DNA from: an uncultured Bacilli bacterium
GTDB taxonomy: Bacteria > Bacillota_I > Bacilli_A > RFN20 > CAG-826
NCBI GenBank assembly: GCA_944358895.1
Contig: CALVSB010000010.1
Coordinates: 1-53,850, forward strand
Reading direction: 5' to 3'
Length of the DNA: 53,850 nucleotides
In this document: positions 8,257 to 16,799 of the stretch, piece after piece
How positions within the stretch are numbered: position 1 is the stretch's first letter
Layout of the letters: each line of letters opens with the position of its first letter
Made by a program: the position numbers and the translations under genes
Notes under the pieces: generated by a model
Seen by the model: only the letters and a program-made list of their open reading frames with translations
What the model was told of the DNA's origin: nothing
Database searches by the model: none

Positions 8257-9858
8257 ATGAAAAAACCGCTATATCTACTGGCCTCCTTGGCCCTCCTCCT
8301 CGCCGCCTGCGGCGGGGAAACCGCCTCTTCGCCTTCCGAGTTTTCGAGCGAAGAAGCCTTGAGCTCCGTCCCGGCCGCAACCACTTCCTCCTCTTCCTCT
8401 TCCAGCGAGGAACTGACGCCGCGGGAAACCTTCCTCAAGGCCCGGAAGGCGACGACCGATCTCAAAGGATATTCATACAAGGAAGTCCTCGAGGTCACGA
8501 CCGACACCTCGCTTCCCGAAGGCTACGACCCGACCGGCACCCGGGAAGGGAATGTCGTCTATTCCTCGACTTCCGCGGTGAAGCAGGTTGCCTCCTACGA
8601 GAACAGCGGGGCCCTCTTCTTCGACGGGAAGCGCTACGAGATCGTCGAAGGAGACGAGAAGCGGACCATCGACCTCAAGGAAGACGGCACCTTGGATAGC
8701 ATCGAGACTTCGAGCGTCGAGGACGGGAAGCTCTATTCCAGCTTTGCCAAGGCCGTCTTCGAATACGACGACGAGCAGATCACGGCCGTGGAGGAAGAAG
8801 GAAATGACTATGTCCTGACGACCTCCGTCTCGCCTTCTTCCCTCGTCGAAGACCTCGTCAAGGTCCTAGATAGCCCGATCGTCCGGAAGCTCATCGGGAC
8901 CAATTACCCCGAACTGACGCCTTCCTATACCCTCAAGGCCACCCTCCGGAACGGCTACATCGGCACCTTCGACTATGCGCTTAGCCTCACGGTCGCCGGT
9001 CAGACGATCATCCTCCATTACGGGCTCGATTTCACTTCTTACGAGAACGTGGCCCCGACCCTTCCTAGCGTCCCGGGCGCTTCGCTCGACGAGGAAGAAC
9101 TCCAGGCCGAGGTGAATGGCTTGAACGGGACCCTCGACGCCTACCGGGCCCTCGAACGCTCGGGCTATTCCTACAAGGCCGTCATGGAGGTCGACTTCCC
9201 GGGCTTTAGTCTCCTCGGGGCCGAGGCCTCGACGACCGTCCAGGGCGAAGCCAAGCGCCTTATCGAGGACGGGATCGTCTACTTCCATAACCGGGTGAAG
9301 ATGGACACCAACCTCCCGGAGTGGGGAAGCGAGGACTACGAGCTCTTCCGGGCCCGGATTGCCGACGGGAGCGTCTACGATGCCGAGGATACCCTTGGCT
9401 GGAACAACGAGTTCACCAAGGTGGCCGCCCCGGTGGCCGGCGATGACTTCTATTTCCTCCCATCCAACCTCGCGGTCAGCCAAATCGCCTATGCTTCTTC
9501 CTCGGTTAAAGACGGGGTCACGACCCACGCGATCGTCCTCAATGACGAAGGCGCTTCAGACCTTATTAAGGAAGCGGAGGCAGCGACCCGCCTTGACCAG
9601 ACGCTGGAGAGCCAGCCTTCTCCCTATGGCACCTGGACGAACCTGACGATCGAGAGCTCGGACTTCGCCTTCGAGGTCGATGCCTTCGGGCTCAAGGCCA
9701 TCCACGCCGCCCTCGAAGGGAACTTCGACACGACCGTTCCGGGAATGGACGACCGCGGGGAAGCGACCTGGAGCCTCGAGCTCGACATTGAGGTCGACAA
9801 TGACCTGGCTGCTGATTACGCGATTCCGCAGGAAGCGGTGGACATCGAACTCGAATAG
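8257..9858 (+). CDS. Ser-rich lipoprotein with internal duplication, 533 aa
   Basis: Signal peptide MKKPLYLL with lipobox LAAC, then a Ser/Glu linker to about residue 60. The exported part seems to be two related halves: a YSYKEVLEV motif near residue 75 recurs as YSYKAVMEV near residue 310, each followed by beta-rich sequence. In style this fold resembles large LppX/LolA-like or DUF-type lipoproteins of Gram-positives, but I cannot name it. GAAAGGAAC precedes the ATG. The gene ends at a strong terminator and is the last GC-rich gene before the low-GC island. Confidence 0.85.
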   Translation: MKKPLYLLASLALLLAACGGETASSPSEFSSEEALSSVPAATTSSSSSSSEELTPRETFLKARKATTDLKGYSYKEVLEVTTDTSLPEGYDPTGTREGNVVYSSTSAVKQVASYENSGALFFDGKRYEIVEGDEKRTIDLKEDGTLDSIETSSVEDGKLYSSFAKAVFEYDDEQITAVEEEGNDYVLTTSVSPSSLVEDLVKVLDSPIVRKLIGTNYPELTPSYTLKATLRNGYIGTFDYALSLTVAGQTIILHYGLDFTSYENVAPTLPSVPGASLDEEELQAEVNGLNGTLDAYRALERSGYSYKAVMEVDFPGFSLLGAEASTTVQGEAKRLIEDGIVYFHNRVKMDTNLPEWGSEDYELFRARIADGSVYDAEDTLGWNNEFTKVAAPVAGDDFYFLPSNLAVSQIAYASSSVKDGVTTHAIVLNDEGASDLIKEAEAATRLDQTLESQPSPYGTWTNLTIESSDFAFEVDAFGLKAIHAALEGNFDTTVPGMDDRGEATWSLELDIEVDNDLAADYAIPQEAVDIELE

Positions 9859-9879
9859 GCGACGGCCTATTCTTCAAAG

Positions 9880-9902
9880 ACGGGGCTCGTTCCCCGTTTT
9901 TT
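9880..9902 (+). terminator. Rho-independent terminator
   Basis: Six-base-pair stem ACGGGG/CCCCGT with a six-base loop, followed by five to six T residues. It closes the left GC-rich block, 21 bases after the lipoprotein stop. Confidence 0.9.
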
Positions 9903-10027
9903 CATTGCCTAACCAAAAGGGCATATTTTAGGAAATGGTTCTATATAAAGTTGAGGACCATGACTACCGATTATTTGTTTGAACTAAATTAAAGTGGAAC
10001 GGCTTATTGACCATAATATATTTTAAC

Positions 10028-10056
10028 TTGAGCAGAAATTCTGTTTGAAATAGAAT
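10028..10056 (+). promoter_or_regulatory. Sigma-A-type promoter for the ATPase/TOPRIM pair
   Basis: TTGAGC (10028-10033), a 17-base spacer and TAGAAT (10051-10056), with a GGAGGT ribosome binding site (10076-10081) before the ATG at 10088. Confidence 0.65.
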
Positions 10057-10087
10057 TTAAGCACTTGGTAAAACTGGAGGTAGGCTT

Positions 10088-11278
10088 ATGTTTCGACTTC
10101 TAAAAATGACTATTAGCGGTTATCGCGGCTTAGCTGACGGGTTTTCTATTTCCTTCCTCACTCAGGCCAAGGTGTTCGATGAGGATCTTTCCAAGCAGGT
10201 CGTAGAAATTGACAAGAGGCTCTACGGATTTCGCACAATGGCTGTCGTTGGGGCAAATTCTTCAGGGAAAAGTACCCTTCTACGGGCGGTAATCATGGCG
10301 TTAGGCCTTTTGGAAAGCGGTCGCTTTCCTTATGGCTATTTTGATTTTGCCGCTCCATCAATTAGCTTGAGTTTGGGTTTTTACTTGGATGGGAGCGTTT
10401 ATTTTTACGACTGCGTTTTGGAGCCTCCGGTCAAAGGCAACGGTCCGTTGGCAGTGAACAATATTCCTTTTGCTCAGATCAGAGAAGAACATCTTCGAAA
10501 AATATCCTATTCAGCCTACCGAGGAAATCGCGTCCTTGATCTCAAAGAAACGGCCCAGGATATAACCAAGGAAATTCTCTCGAGGTCGCTTCGCGATACT
10601 TCGGCCATCTCCGGGCTTTTCAGAAAGCCGATCGCTTACGATATTTTCACGAACAATGCCGTGGTCGATTTCTATGGCGCTTACGTCCGGATGACGCTCT
10701 ACGATTATCTAAAGCAAGCGGATTCCAAAATCCTTGCCCCCATAATCGAGCTTCTAGACGATTCGATTGAAAAAATCGTTCCTCAAAAAGGCGACCGAAT
10801 TCTCCTAAAGAAAAAAGGAAAGCCTCCTCTCGAGGTACCGGTATCGGCGTTGGGAAGCCTATTATCGGCCGGAACTCTTCGCGGCATCGAACTTTTCCTC
10901 AGGGCTTATGCTGCTCTTAAGTCGGGATCCATTTTCCTCGTTGATGAAATCGAGGGATCCTTCCACAAAGACATCGTCGAAAATCTCATCTTCCTTTTTA
11001 ACGATAGGGAAACAAATCCAAAGGGGGCGATGCTACTTTTCTCGACACATCTTAGCGAGACCCTCGACCTCCTTAAACGGACGGATTCCATCTATGTGAT
11101 GCACCGGAAAAAAGACCTAGTCTATGCCTCTAATCTTAAGGCCGACTACCAAGTTAGGAGTGGCCTTTTGACTTCGCATCAGTTCGACTGCGGGATCTTC
11201 GACACCGGCGTTAACTACGAACATGTCATGAATCTAAGGAGGGCCATCTTAACTGGAACGGATACTGATATTAGCTGA
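10088..11278 (+). CDS. AAA/ABC-type ATPase (AAA_15/AAA_21, OLD/AbiLi-like), 396 aa
   Basis: Predicted defence ATPase. Walker A GANSSGKST is at 55-63, a signature-like LSAGTLRG at 259-266, Walker B SIFLVDEIE at 281-289, and the switch histidine (FSTHL) at 321. This is the pattern of the AAA_15/21 family used in OLD, AbiL, PARIS and related systems. It has no TOPRIM domain of its own. The next gene overlaps its 3' end by 26 bases and encodes a small TOPRIM/RloB-like protein, so the two probably form an ATPase sensor plus nuclease or effector pair. It opens the low-GC island and has its own promoter and a strong ribosome binding site. Confidence 0.85.
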   Translation: MFRLLKMTISGYRGLADGFSISFLTQAKVFDEDLSKQVVEIDKRLYGFRTMAVVGANSSGKSTLLRAVIMALGLLESGRFPYGYFDFAAPSISLSLGFYLDGSVYFYDCVLEPPVKGNGPLAVNNIPFAQIREEHLRKISYSAYRGNRVLDLKETAQDITKEILSRSLRDTSAISGLFRKPIAYDIFTNNAVVDFYGAYVRMTLYDYLKQADSKILAPIIELLDDSIEKIVPQKGDRILLKKKGKPPLEVPVSALGSLLSAGTLRGIELFLRAYAALKSGSIFLVDEIEGSFHKDIVENLIFLFNDRETNPKGAMLLFSTHLSETLDLLKRTDSIYVMHRKKDLVYASNLKADYQVRSGLLTSHQFDCGIFDTGVNYEHVMNLRRAILTGTDTDIS

Positions 11279-11810
11279 GGGATCTTCCGAAGTTGCCCTC
11301 CTTGATCTTCTTCTCGACCGCGGTCTTTTGTGCTTTAAACGCGGAGATCTTCTTTATGAACGTGTTTTTAACGAACGGCAGTTCAGCCAAGAAACAGTCA
11401 GCAGGATGAAGCAGTTTGGAACGAGAAACAGCCTTGTCGTTTATCGCATCGGCGATAAGCTGAGCGATCAATTGAAGATGCCGAAAGACAAATCGGTTCG
11501 GAATATGATTTCAAACGTTATTTGTGTGCTTACCAAGCCCGAATTCGAAGTCCTAATGCTCATAAATGAAGGGGTGGCCGATCGTTATTTTCGAGCCGAA
11601 AAGACAGGAAGCAAACCGTCGTCCTTTTACAAGGCTTTGCATCCTGAATACCACAAAGGCTATGACCAAGTTAAAGAGTACTTTGGCAAACTAAGCGATT
11701 CGGAATTGGTCATGCTTCTTCGAAAGTACGACATGATGCGAAAGAAAACGCATCCAAAAGAAGCACTATCCTTTTACGACTTGTTAACAGACGAAGCCAA
11801 AAAGAAATAA
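11253..11810 (+). CDS. Small TOPRIM/RloB-like protein with CTG start, 185 aa
   Basis: The reading frame is open from 11253, just after an in-frame TAA at 11250, and has no ATG, GTG or usable TTG before residue 26. AGGAGGG at 11237-11243 sits nine bases before CTG at 11253, which I take as the start. This restores an N-terminus with a hydrophobic strand and EGSSE (E9-G10...E13), as in TOPRIM folds, then acidic D68/D72 and a P-E-F-E-V-L-M-L-I motif (96-104) that resembles RloB/DUF4276 proteins. Starting at TTG 11328 would remove the catalytic strand. Probable effector partner of the upstream ATPase, as in AbiL or PARIS; the exact family is inferred. Confidence 0.72.
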   Translation: MERILILAEGSSEVALLDLLLDRGLLCFKRGDLLYERVFNERQFSQETVSRMKQFGTRNSLVVYRIGDKLSDQLKMPKDKSVRNMISNVICVLTKPEFEVLMLINEGVADRYFRAEKTGSKPSSFYKALHPEYHKGYDQVKEYFGKLSDSELVMLLRKYDMMRKKTHPKEALSFYDLLTDEAKKK

Positions 11811-11820
11811 GTTTTCTTAA

Positions 11821-11848
11821 AAAGAGAGGCCTTTTGCGGCCTCTTTTT
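11821..11848. terminator. Bidirectional terminator between convergent genes
   Basis: AGAGGCC/GGCCTCT stem, extended by G-T and A-T pairs, with A residues before it and five T residues after it. It serves the TOPRIM gene on the plus strand and overlaps the 3' end of the anti-sigma-like gene on the minus strand. Confidence 0.9.
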
Positions 11849-11849
11849 G

Positions 11850-12656
11850 CTAATAAATGGCATCTTCCGGCGGATTGGTCGATTGGAGCGACGACATCTT
11901 CCCATCACTTTGATAACGGAAGGAGACGCTTTCGCTGATTGAAGAAAGAGGTTCGCTGGCCCCAAGGAGATAGCCTTCGACAGTCGATCCATCCCCCTCG
12001 GTATATGTTCCTGCGAAGTCGATTAGGGCTTCGTCCTTGCCGGTTATCACAAGACTATAGGTTAGATTACCGGTTCCCTTGAGGGAGGTGGAAGCTACTT
12101 CGTCAAGAATCGGCAAGGTCTCCGCGGCATAGCTAGCCCAGTCCCGGCCGTTCCCGTATAACTCTTCAAGGGTCGCTTCTTCCTGATAGATGGTTTCTTT
12201 GCTGAGGATTGTGTGGTGGTATTGCTCGGGGCCGTCCATCGTGATGGTCCGTTCGATGGAGAGGACGAGGCTCTGCTCGGGATGGCTGAAAGTTTCGCCC
12301 GAAGATAGGAAGGCGATGCCCGGCCGATAGTCGATGGCAATCTCGTGGCTCTCCTTTTCCCCACTGGTCGAGGAAAGGCTTAATCGCCAGCCGTCGTAGC
12401 GGAGGATCGGTCCTTGAAGAGCCGCATCGTTATTGACTTCGATTTCCGTGGGCACTGATTCAGTCGCCGGGTAAAAGGCAAAAGTCAAAGAAACGGCAAT
12501 GACGAGGGCCGCGGCGCACGCGCCAGCGATGCCTAGCCCCTTCCAAGGATATGGCTTTTTCTTTTGACTAACGATTGCTTCATCGAAGGCCAAAGGCGGG
12601 ATAGTAATCGCTTCCCGGGCCATGGCTAGGGCGTTATCGAGTTCAAGGTAGTTCAT
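11850..12656 (-). CDS. Membrane-anchored anti-sigma-like protein, 268 aa
   Basis: Encoded immediately downstream of an ECF sigma gene with an ATGA overlap, the usual place for its anti-sigma factor. The N-terminal 35 residues are cytosolic, a single transmembrane helix spans about 42-64 (rich in A, V and I), and the rest (65-268) would be extracytoplasmic and beta-rich. No ZAS zinc motif (HxxxCxxC) is visible, so it would be a non-zinc type (DUF4179-like organisation), inferred from context more than from sequence. Confidence 0.75.
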   Translation of the reverse strand: MNYLELDNALAMAREAITIPPLAFDEAIVSQKKKPYPWKGLGIAGACAAALVIAVSLTFAFYPATESVPTEIEVNNDAALQGPILRYDGWRLSLSSTSGEKESHEIAIDYRPGIAFLSSGETFSHPEQSLVLSIERTITMDGPEQYHHTILSKETIYQEEATLEELYGNGRDWASYAAETLPILDEVASTSLKGTGNLTYSLVITGKDEALIDFAGTYTEGDGSTVEGYLLGASEPLSSISESVSFRYQSDGKMSSLQSTNPPEDAIY

Positions 12657-13099
12657 AGTTTCTCCTTCAGGGCTTTTCTGGCCCGTTCGAGCCGCTTCTT
12701 TACGGCGTTGAGGCTAAGCCCGGCCGCCTTGGCAACCTCCTGGAGGCTTAGCCCGGCGAAGTAGTGGAGGCGGATGATGGAACTGTCCTTTGCCCCTAGC
12801 TCGTCGATTGCCTCATAAAGAAACTGGTAATCGTTCTTACTGGCCGGTTCTTTTTCCTCTTTATGTTGCACGGCTCTTTTCCTTTGGGACCGTAGGCGGT
12901 CGAGGGAGAGGCGGACGATGATCGAAAAGAGGTAGGTCCTAGCTTTTTCCTGATCTCGAGGCTGATGGTGGTAGAAACGGAGAAAGGCATCATGAAGGAC
13001 GTCTTCGGCTTCACTTTCGTTATGGAGATAGGAATAGGCTAGGCGGTAGCCATCAGCCTTGGTGTTTTCGTAGAAACTTCTGAATTCCTGATCGTCCAT
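12653..13099 (-). CDS. ECF-type RNA polymerase sigma factor, 148 aa
   Basis: Region 2 is recognisable by YRLAYSYLHNESEAEDVLHD (about 17-36) and the Y-L-F-S-I-I-V-R-L-S-L-D-R-L-R helix. Region 4 is the C-terminal helix-turn-helix (LSLQEVAKAAGLSLNAVKKR). There is no region 3 or extra domain. GTG at 13114 is possible, but the internal ATG at 13099 has GAAAGG seven bases upstream and is preferred. The gene overlaps the anti-sigma-like gene by four bases. The pair is separate in strand from its island neighbours and probably answers an envelope signal. Confidence 0.87.
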   Translation of the reverse strand: MDDQEFRSFYENTKADGYRLAYSYLHNESEAEDVLHDAFLRFYHHQPRDQEKARTYLFSIIVRLSLDRLRSQRKRAVQHKEEKEPASKNDYQFLYEAIDELGAKDSSIIRLHYFAGLSLQEVAKAAGLSLNAVKKRLERARKALKEKL

Positions 13100-13402
13100 T
13101 GATTGGCCTTTCACTCATTAGACGGAGACGGCGGGGCTAAGGTGACAAAGCCAAATTCAATTTTGCGTTTTATGGAGAAAAGACGCCTGAATATTGAAGC
13201 TATTTTATTCTTGATGGCTCGTACGCCGCTTATCTCATTGCTAATAGTCATCTTTGCAAACGTGATTTTGATGAGCAGAACTTTTATATAAAATGAATTT
13301 ATCAACGTCGCCTAACATACCATCTTGACCCGATTTGGAGCTTATGGAAAGAACTCGAATTCGGCAATGAATATGGGAAGAATGAAAATGAGGGGAAAAT
13401 CA
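13100..13402. other. Intergenic region between ECF sigma and lipoprotein genes
   Basis: No convincing ORF. On the minus strand, CGTCTCCGTCTAA (near 13117-13129) could hold an ECF-type -10 element (CGTC) for autoregulation, but I cannot see a clear matching -35. An AT-rich stretch with TATATAA near 13286 may be a -10 for the plus-strand lipoprotein. Confidence 0.35.
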
Positions 13403-13954
13403 ATGGAGAGAAAGAGAAATTTAAAGGTCAGGAATGGAATACTGGCTCTTCTGGGAACGGCATCTTTTTTAGCTGGCTGTAGTGGTTCTGGATACTTCAA
13501 AGATCTAGGCGGCTACCATGGACAATGGGATTTGACCCAGCCTGAAGGCAACCTTCGCTTCACCTTTGATTTCCCAAGGGAACTCATCGATATGGGACGG
13601 GTCAAAGAGGACTACGACCCCACTCTGAATCTTCGAATTGCCAATGCAGCCGGGTATCCAGGCGAGTCCTGTTTTCCCATCGAGGTTGGGCAATTAGTCC
13701 CCTTCCCAGCCATCAGTATGGTCGTATCTTATGAACTTGCTGACATACCCAATAACTATATAAATGACTGTCTGGAGGCACTTATCAAAGACGCAGAAGA
13801 TAAGGGAGTAAATTACGGTGAAGTGGCCTATGCCCATTTTGAGTTCAATTTTATATATTCACTGGACGACTCTGGCGTTGGAGAGTTCCCAAACTATTTT
13901 GAGGCTTATTTCAATGTGCCATTGTCTCATTTTGGCTTTTCGGTCGAAGACTAA
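13403..13954 (+). CDS. Small lipoprotein, 183 aa, unknown function
   Basis: Basic N-terminus (MERKRNLKVRN), hydrophobic segment and lipobox (LAGC, cysteine near residue 26). Unlike the GC-rich lipoproteins it has no long Ser-rich linker, in keeping with the lower GC of the island. The ATG at 13403 is preferred to upstream in-frame ATGs because AGGGG lies eight bases before it and it puts the signal peptide at the N-terminus. The mature domain has two cysteines at most and no motif I recognise. Confidence 0.75.
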   Translation: MERKRNLKVRNGILALLGTASFLAGCSGSGYFKDLGGYHGQWDLTQPEGNLRFTFDFPRELIDMGRVKEDYDPTLNLRIANAAGYPGESCFPIEVGQLVPFPAISMVVSYELADIPNNYINDCLEALIKDAEDKGVNYGEVAYAHFEFNFIYSLDDSGVGEFPNYFEAYFNVPLSHFGFSVED

Positions 13955-14062
13955 TTTTCATTTAATTGACATAAAATTCGCAGTTTTTGCTTTTAACAAA
14001 TACGTGAGATTTTGAGTGGAATTTACTATCTATTTGATAGCTTTTGATTCAATAATTGTGGC

Positions 14063-15130
14063 GTGGACAAAGAGTTCTATGCCCAATTGGGAAACCGGGT
14101 TAAGAGCAGACCCCATGTTGTGATTTTGGGAGCAGGAGCCAGCAAGGCAGCAATACCAAATGGTGACAAGTTTCAACGTCCCATTTCTTGCATGGACGGC
14201 TTTTTTCAGAATCTGAAGCTTGAGAGTTTAATAGAAGGGCTACCTCTAAAAACTCGTAGTTCGAACCTAGAGGATATCTATTCGGAGATCAATGAAAGAA
14301 GCAAAACGGAATCTGCTTTTTTAAGCGCTAAGGCAATAATAGAAGAGCGTGTTTTTGACTACTTTAATTCTTTTGCAATTCCAGACAATCCGACAATATA
14401 CGATTTTCTTTTACTAAGTCTTAGGAGCAAGGATCTAATTGCATCATTTAATTGGGATCCTCTATTAATTCAAGCCGGGAATAGATTATTAGAAAAAGGA
14501 TTAATCCTTCCTAAATATATGCCGAAGACAATATTTCTGCATGGAAACGTTGGCGTGGTTTTTGACCCTAAGAGCAGCAGTTCTAGCATGCATTCGAAAT
14601 ACAATGTGAATTTAGGCCAGAAATCCAAGCTTCTGTTTCCTGTCAAAGATAAAAATTATGCCGACGATATTGTGATTAAAGATTCATGGAAAATGGTAAC
14701 CGAATATTTAAAGCGCACATATATTTTGACAATTTTCGGTTATAGTGCTCCGGAAACTGACACAAAAGCGAAAGAGATTTTACAAAGCGCATGGGATTTC
14801 TATGGTCAAAGAGATATTGAGGAAATTGAATTTATAGACATATTGAATGAAGAGAAAATTATAAACAAATGGAGCAATTTTATTGGCCATTGTCATTTCC
14901 ATTGTTCTATAAGTTTTTTCGATTCTATGTGCGGAAGATATCCAAGGCGAACGGCTGATCACCTTTTTGACGTAACAATGCAGAGCATATGGGGCACTGA
15001 TAATATGGGTTTCAGAGATGAAATGTCCTTCGAAGACATAAAAGCATTTATTAGGCCGTTAGTATTTGATGAAATATTGCACCCAGAAAATTTAACGAAC
15101 CCTTATAGAACAGACTTCAATCCTGACTGA
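14063..15130 (+). CDS. SIR2-like NAD-binding protein, 355 aa
   Basis: A Rossmann-type SIR2_2-like domain: GAGAS near residues 23-27 (nucleotide-binding loop), FNWDPLL with Asn130 and Asp132, LHG with His160 (catalytic-His position), and T-I-F-G-Y-S-A-P-E-T-D at about 223-233. Proteins of this group degrade NAD+ in several abortive-infection systems, so the same is likely here. It is encoded alone, with no sensor gene in the same direction, so the C-terminal about 110 residues may hold the trigger-sensing part. The GTG start at 14063 lies six bases after AATAAT and has no ribosome binding site; the start is uncertain. Low GC marks it as acquired. Confidence 0.8.
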   Translation: MDKEFYAQLGNRVKSRPHVVILGAGASKAAIPNGDKFQRPISCMDGFFQNLKLESLIEGLPLKTRSSNLEDIYSEINERSKTESAFLSAKAIIEERVFDYFNSFAIPDNPTIYDFLLLSLRSKDLIASFNWDPLLIQAGNRLLEKGLILPKYMPKTIFLHGNVGVVFDPKSSSSSMHSKYNVNLGQKSKLLFPVKDKNYADDIVIKDSWKMVTEYLKRTYILTIFGYSAPETDTKAKEILQSAWDFYGQRDIEEIEFIDILNEEKIINKWSNFIGHCHFHCSISFFDSMCGRYPRRTADHLFDVTMQSIWGTDNMGFRDEMSFEDIKAFIRPLVFDEILHPENLTNPYRTDFNPD

Positions 15131-15233
15131 GAGAAACAATTAACTTCATCAAAGCAAAATGAAACAATAATGATGGATGGCCTCTGTTTTGGAACAGTAT
15201 TTTAGTTGCTAGCAGATTCCTTCAATTGTGCAA

Positions 15234-15263
15234 TTTGAGCAAATGGCCTTGCTCAAACTTTTT
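15234..15263 (+). terminator. Rho-independent terminator after the SIR2-like gene
   Basis: Perfect eight-base-pair stem TTTGAGCA/TGCTCAAA with an eight-base loop, followed by CTTTTTG. About 100 bases after the stop. Confidence 0.8.
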
Positions 15264-15354
15264 GATAAGTTGGGTCGTTGAATTACGTCGTGAATATGGT
15301 TTTTAAGAATTCTTTGTTTGGCTTCCGTCTTTAAACATAGGAACTAATCTTTTG

Positions 15355-16722
15355 TTAAAAGGATATCCTTGGGACAACCATTGCCTTATCCCCTCGATTG
15401 TTTACGAAGCCGGCCATGTAAATTGGGAGATGGATGACGTTCCCCTCAACGAATAGATTGTTGGGCGATAGGGCGAAACATCCACGGACTTCATTCTTCT
15501 TTTGCTTCATAAGTTTGTCGATCGAGCGGTGTTTCTTGTAATCTGAACCGGATTTGACGGCAAATGCCCAGATGCCGTCGTCTTTTTCTACAACGAAGTC
15601 GATTTCTCCAATTATTTGGTCCTTGTAGTAGCAGGGTTCCTGGCCATTCGAAACGAGTTCCTGCATTACGAAATTTTGGAAAAGCGAACCGTAATATAAA
15701 TTCTTGTCGTTTACTGACGAAAGAATTTTTTCTCGGAGAGAAAAGGGAAAAGAACTGACTAGCATGCCAGCGTCGTTCATAAAGAGCTTGAAGAAATTCT
15801 TGGCCATTGAAGAGATGAGCGGCGACTCTATTTCTTTCACTCGGTAGCACGGATAGGTAACTCCGGAATCTTCGAGCCAACGGAATGATTTTTCATAACG
15901 ATCAAATTTGAGTTCCTTATCTAAGGAGGTAAAAGTGAAACGCAGATTTTTCTTGCTCAGCTGAGCCGGAATGCTGTTGTAAATAGCGGTGAGCCTGTAT
16001 TTTTTGTCTAGGGCTTCGCGTTCCAAAAAGTCGGCTCGATAGAGGCTAATGATTTTCTTGGTCTCATTGTTAATTTTCGAGAGGTTATGGGTTTCTAAGA
16101 ATGCCGAAACAACTCGCGGCAATCCTCCGGTCAGAAGATAGTAGGTGAATAGCTCAAGCATCTTCTCGTGGATTACAGGGTCGACTTTTTCCTTTTTCTC
16201 ATACGACTGACGTAGAGAATCTATAACCGTATCGCTGACCCCGTATGCTTTTATGAACTCGAGAAAGTTCATTGGGAACATCTTAATTTCGTTGTAATAG
16301 CCGACAGGGACGGAACTTATCTTCTTCAGCTCAGCATCAAGGTAAGATCCGGCCAGAATGTATCGGAGCGATCCTTCTTCAACTAGGAATTTGATTTTGG
16401 TAATGATTTCCGGAAATTCCTGAACATTGTCAAAGAAGATGACTCCGCCTTTTTCTGGCAGCTGAGTGGGCGAATATAGGCGAAGGCGATTAACGATTTC
16501 TTTGGCACCGTTGATCGTTTTGAGGGCCTTCAAAATATCGGGTTTGCCCGAGAGGTCGACCTCAAAGTGGGGAATTTGCTGGTCAGTTAAAACCTTTCTG
16601 ATCGTGTAGGTCTTGCCGACTTGCCTCGCGCCGCTCACCATTAATGCGTTGCCGCCGCCTTTGAGCCATGTGTCTATTTTTTTCTTCGATAAACCGATAC
16701 ATTGCTCTTCTGCCTCTGGCAA
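15355..16722 (-). CDS. AAA_14 ATPase with C-terminal DUF4143, 455 aa
   Basis: Walker A GARQVGKT at 31-38; Walker B V-I-F-F-D at about 94-98; sensor-like AGSYLDAEL near 123. The C-terminal half is DUF4143, ending in a PD-(D/E)XK-like pattern with G-E-I-D-F-V-V-E and A-F-A-V-K-S. This is a widespread stand-alone ATPase family of mobile character; its biological role is still unclear, with toxin/defence roles suggested. The only workable start is TTG at 16722, because the next in-frame ATG falls inside the P-loop strand. Two phased direct repeats lie just upstream (16754-16799) and may be its operator. Confidence 0.85.
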   Translation of the reverse strand: MPEAEEQCIGLSKKKIDTWLKGGGNALMVSGARQVGKTYTIRKVLTDQQIPHFEVDLSGKPDILKALKTINGAKEIVNRLRLYSPTQLPEKGGVIFFDNVQEFPEIITKIKFLVEEGSLRYILAGSYLDAELKKISSVPVGYYNEIKMFPMNFLEFIKAYGVSDTVIDSLRQSYEKKEKVDPVIHEKMLELFTYYLLTGGLPRVVSAFLETHNLSKINNETKKIISLYRADFLEREALDKKYRLTAIYNSIPAQLSKKNLRFTFTSLDKELKFDRYEKSFRWLEDSGVTYPCYRVKEIESPLISSMAKNFFKLFMNDAGMLVSSFPFSLREKILSSVNDKNLYYGSLFQNFVMQELVSNGQEPCYYKDQIIGEIDFVVEKDDGIWAFAVKSGSDYKKHRSIDKLMKQKKNEVRGCFALSPNNLFVEGNVIHLPIYMAGFVNNRGDKAMVVPRISF

Positions 16723-16726
16723 ATTC

Positions 16727-16753
16727 TAACCGTAATTTGCAACGTTATGGTTA
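16727..16753. repeat. Imperfect inverted repeat upstream of the DUF4143 gene
   Basis: TAACCGTAA (16727-16735) and TTATGGTTA (16745-16753) pair with one mismatch around a nine-base centre, directly upstream of the TTG start. Possible operator half-sites. Confidence 0.45.
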
Positions 16754-16799
16754 AAAATGCCCCGTTTTAAGAATAAAACTTGTGAGAAAATGCCCCGTT
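16754..16799. repeat. Two 13-bp direct repeats 33 bp apart, upstream of the DUF4143 gene
   Basis: AAAATGCCCCGTT occurs at 16754-16766 and 16787-16799. The 33-base offset is close to three helical turns, which would put both copies on one face of the DNA. Their position before the ATPase start suggests binding sites for a regulator, perhaps the ATPase itself. Confidence 0.7.

Noticed and set aside
11328..11810. Shorter TOPRIM-like protein starting at TTG 11328
   Set aside because: It would lack the N-terminal TOPRIM strand, and the only good ribosome binding site is placed for CTG 11253.
13103..13291. 62-codon plus-strand frame between the ECF sigma and lipoprotein genes
   Set aside because: Overlaps the sigma-factor start region, has no ribosome binding site and no recognisable sequence.
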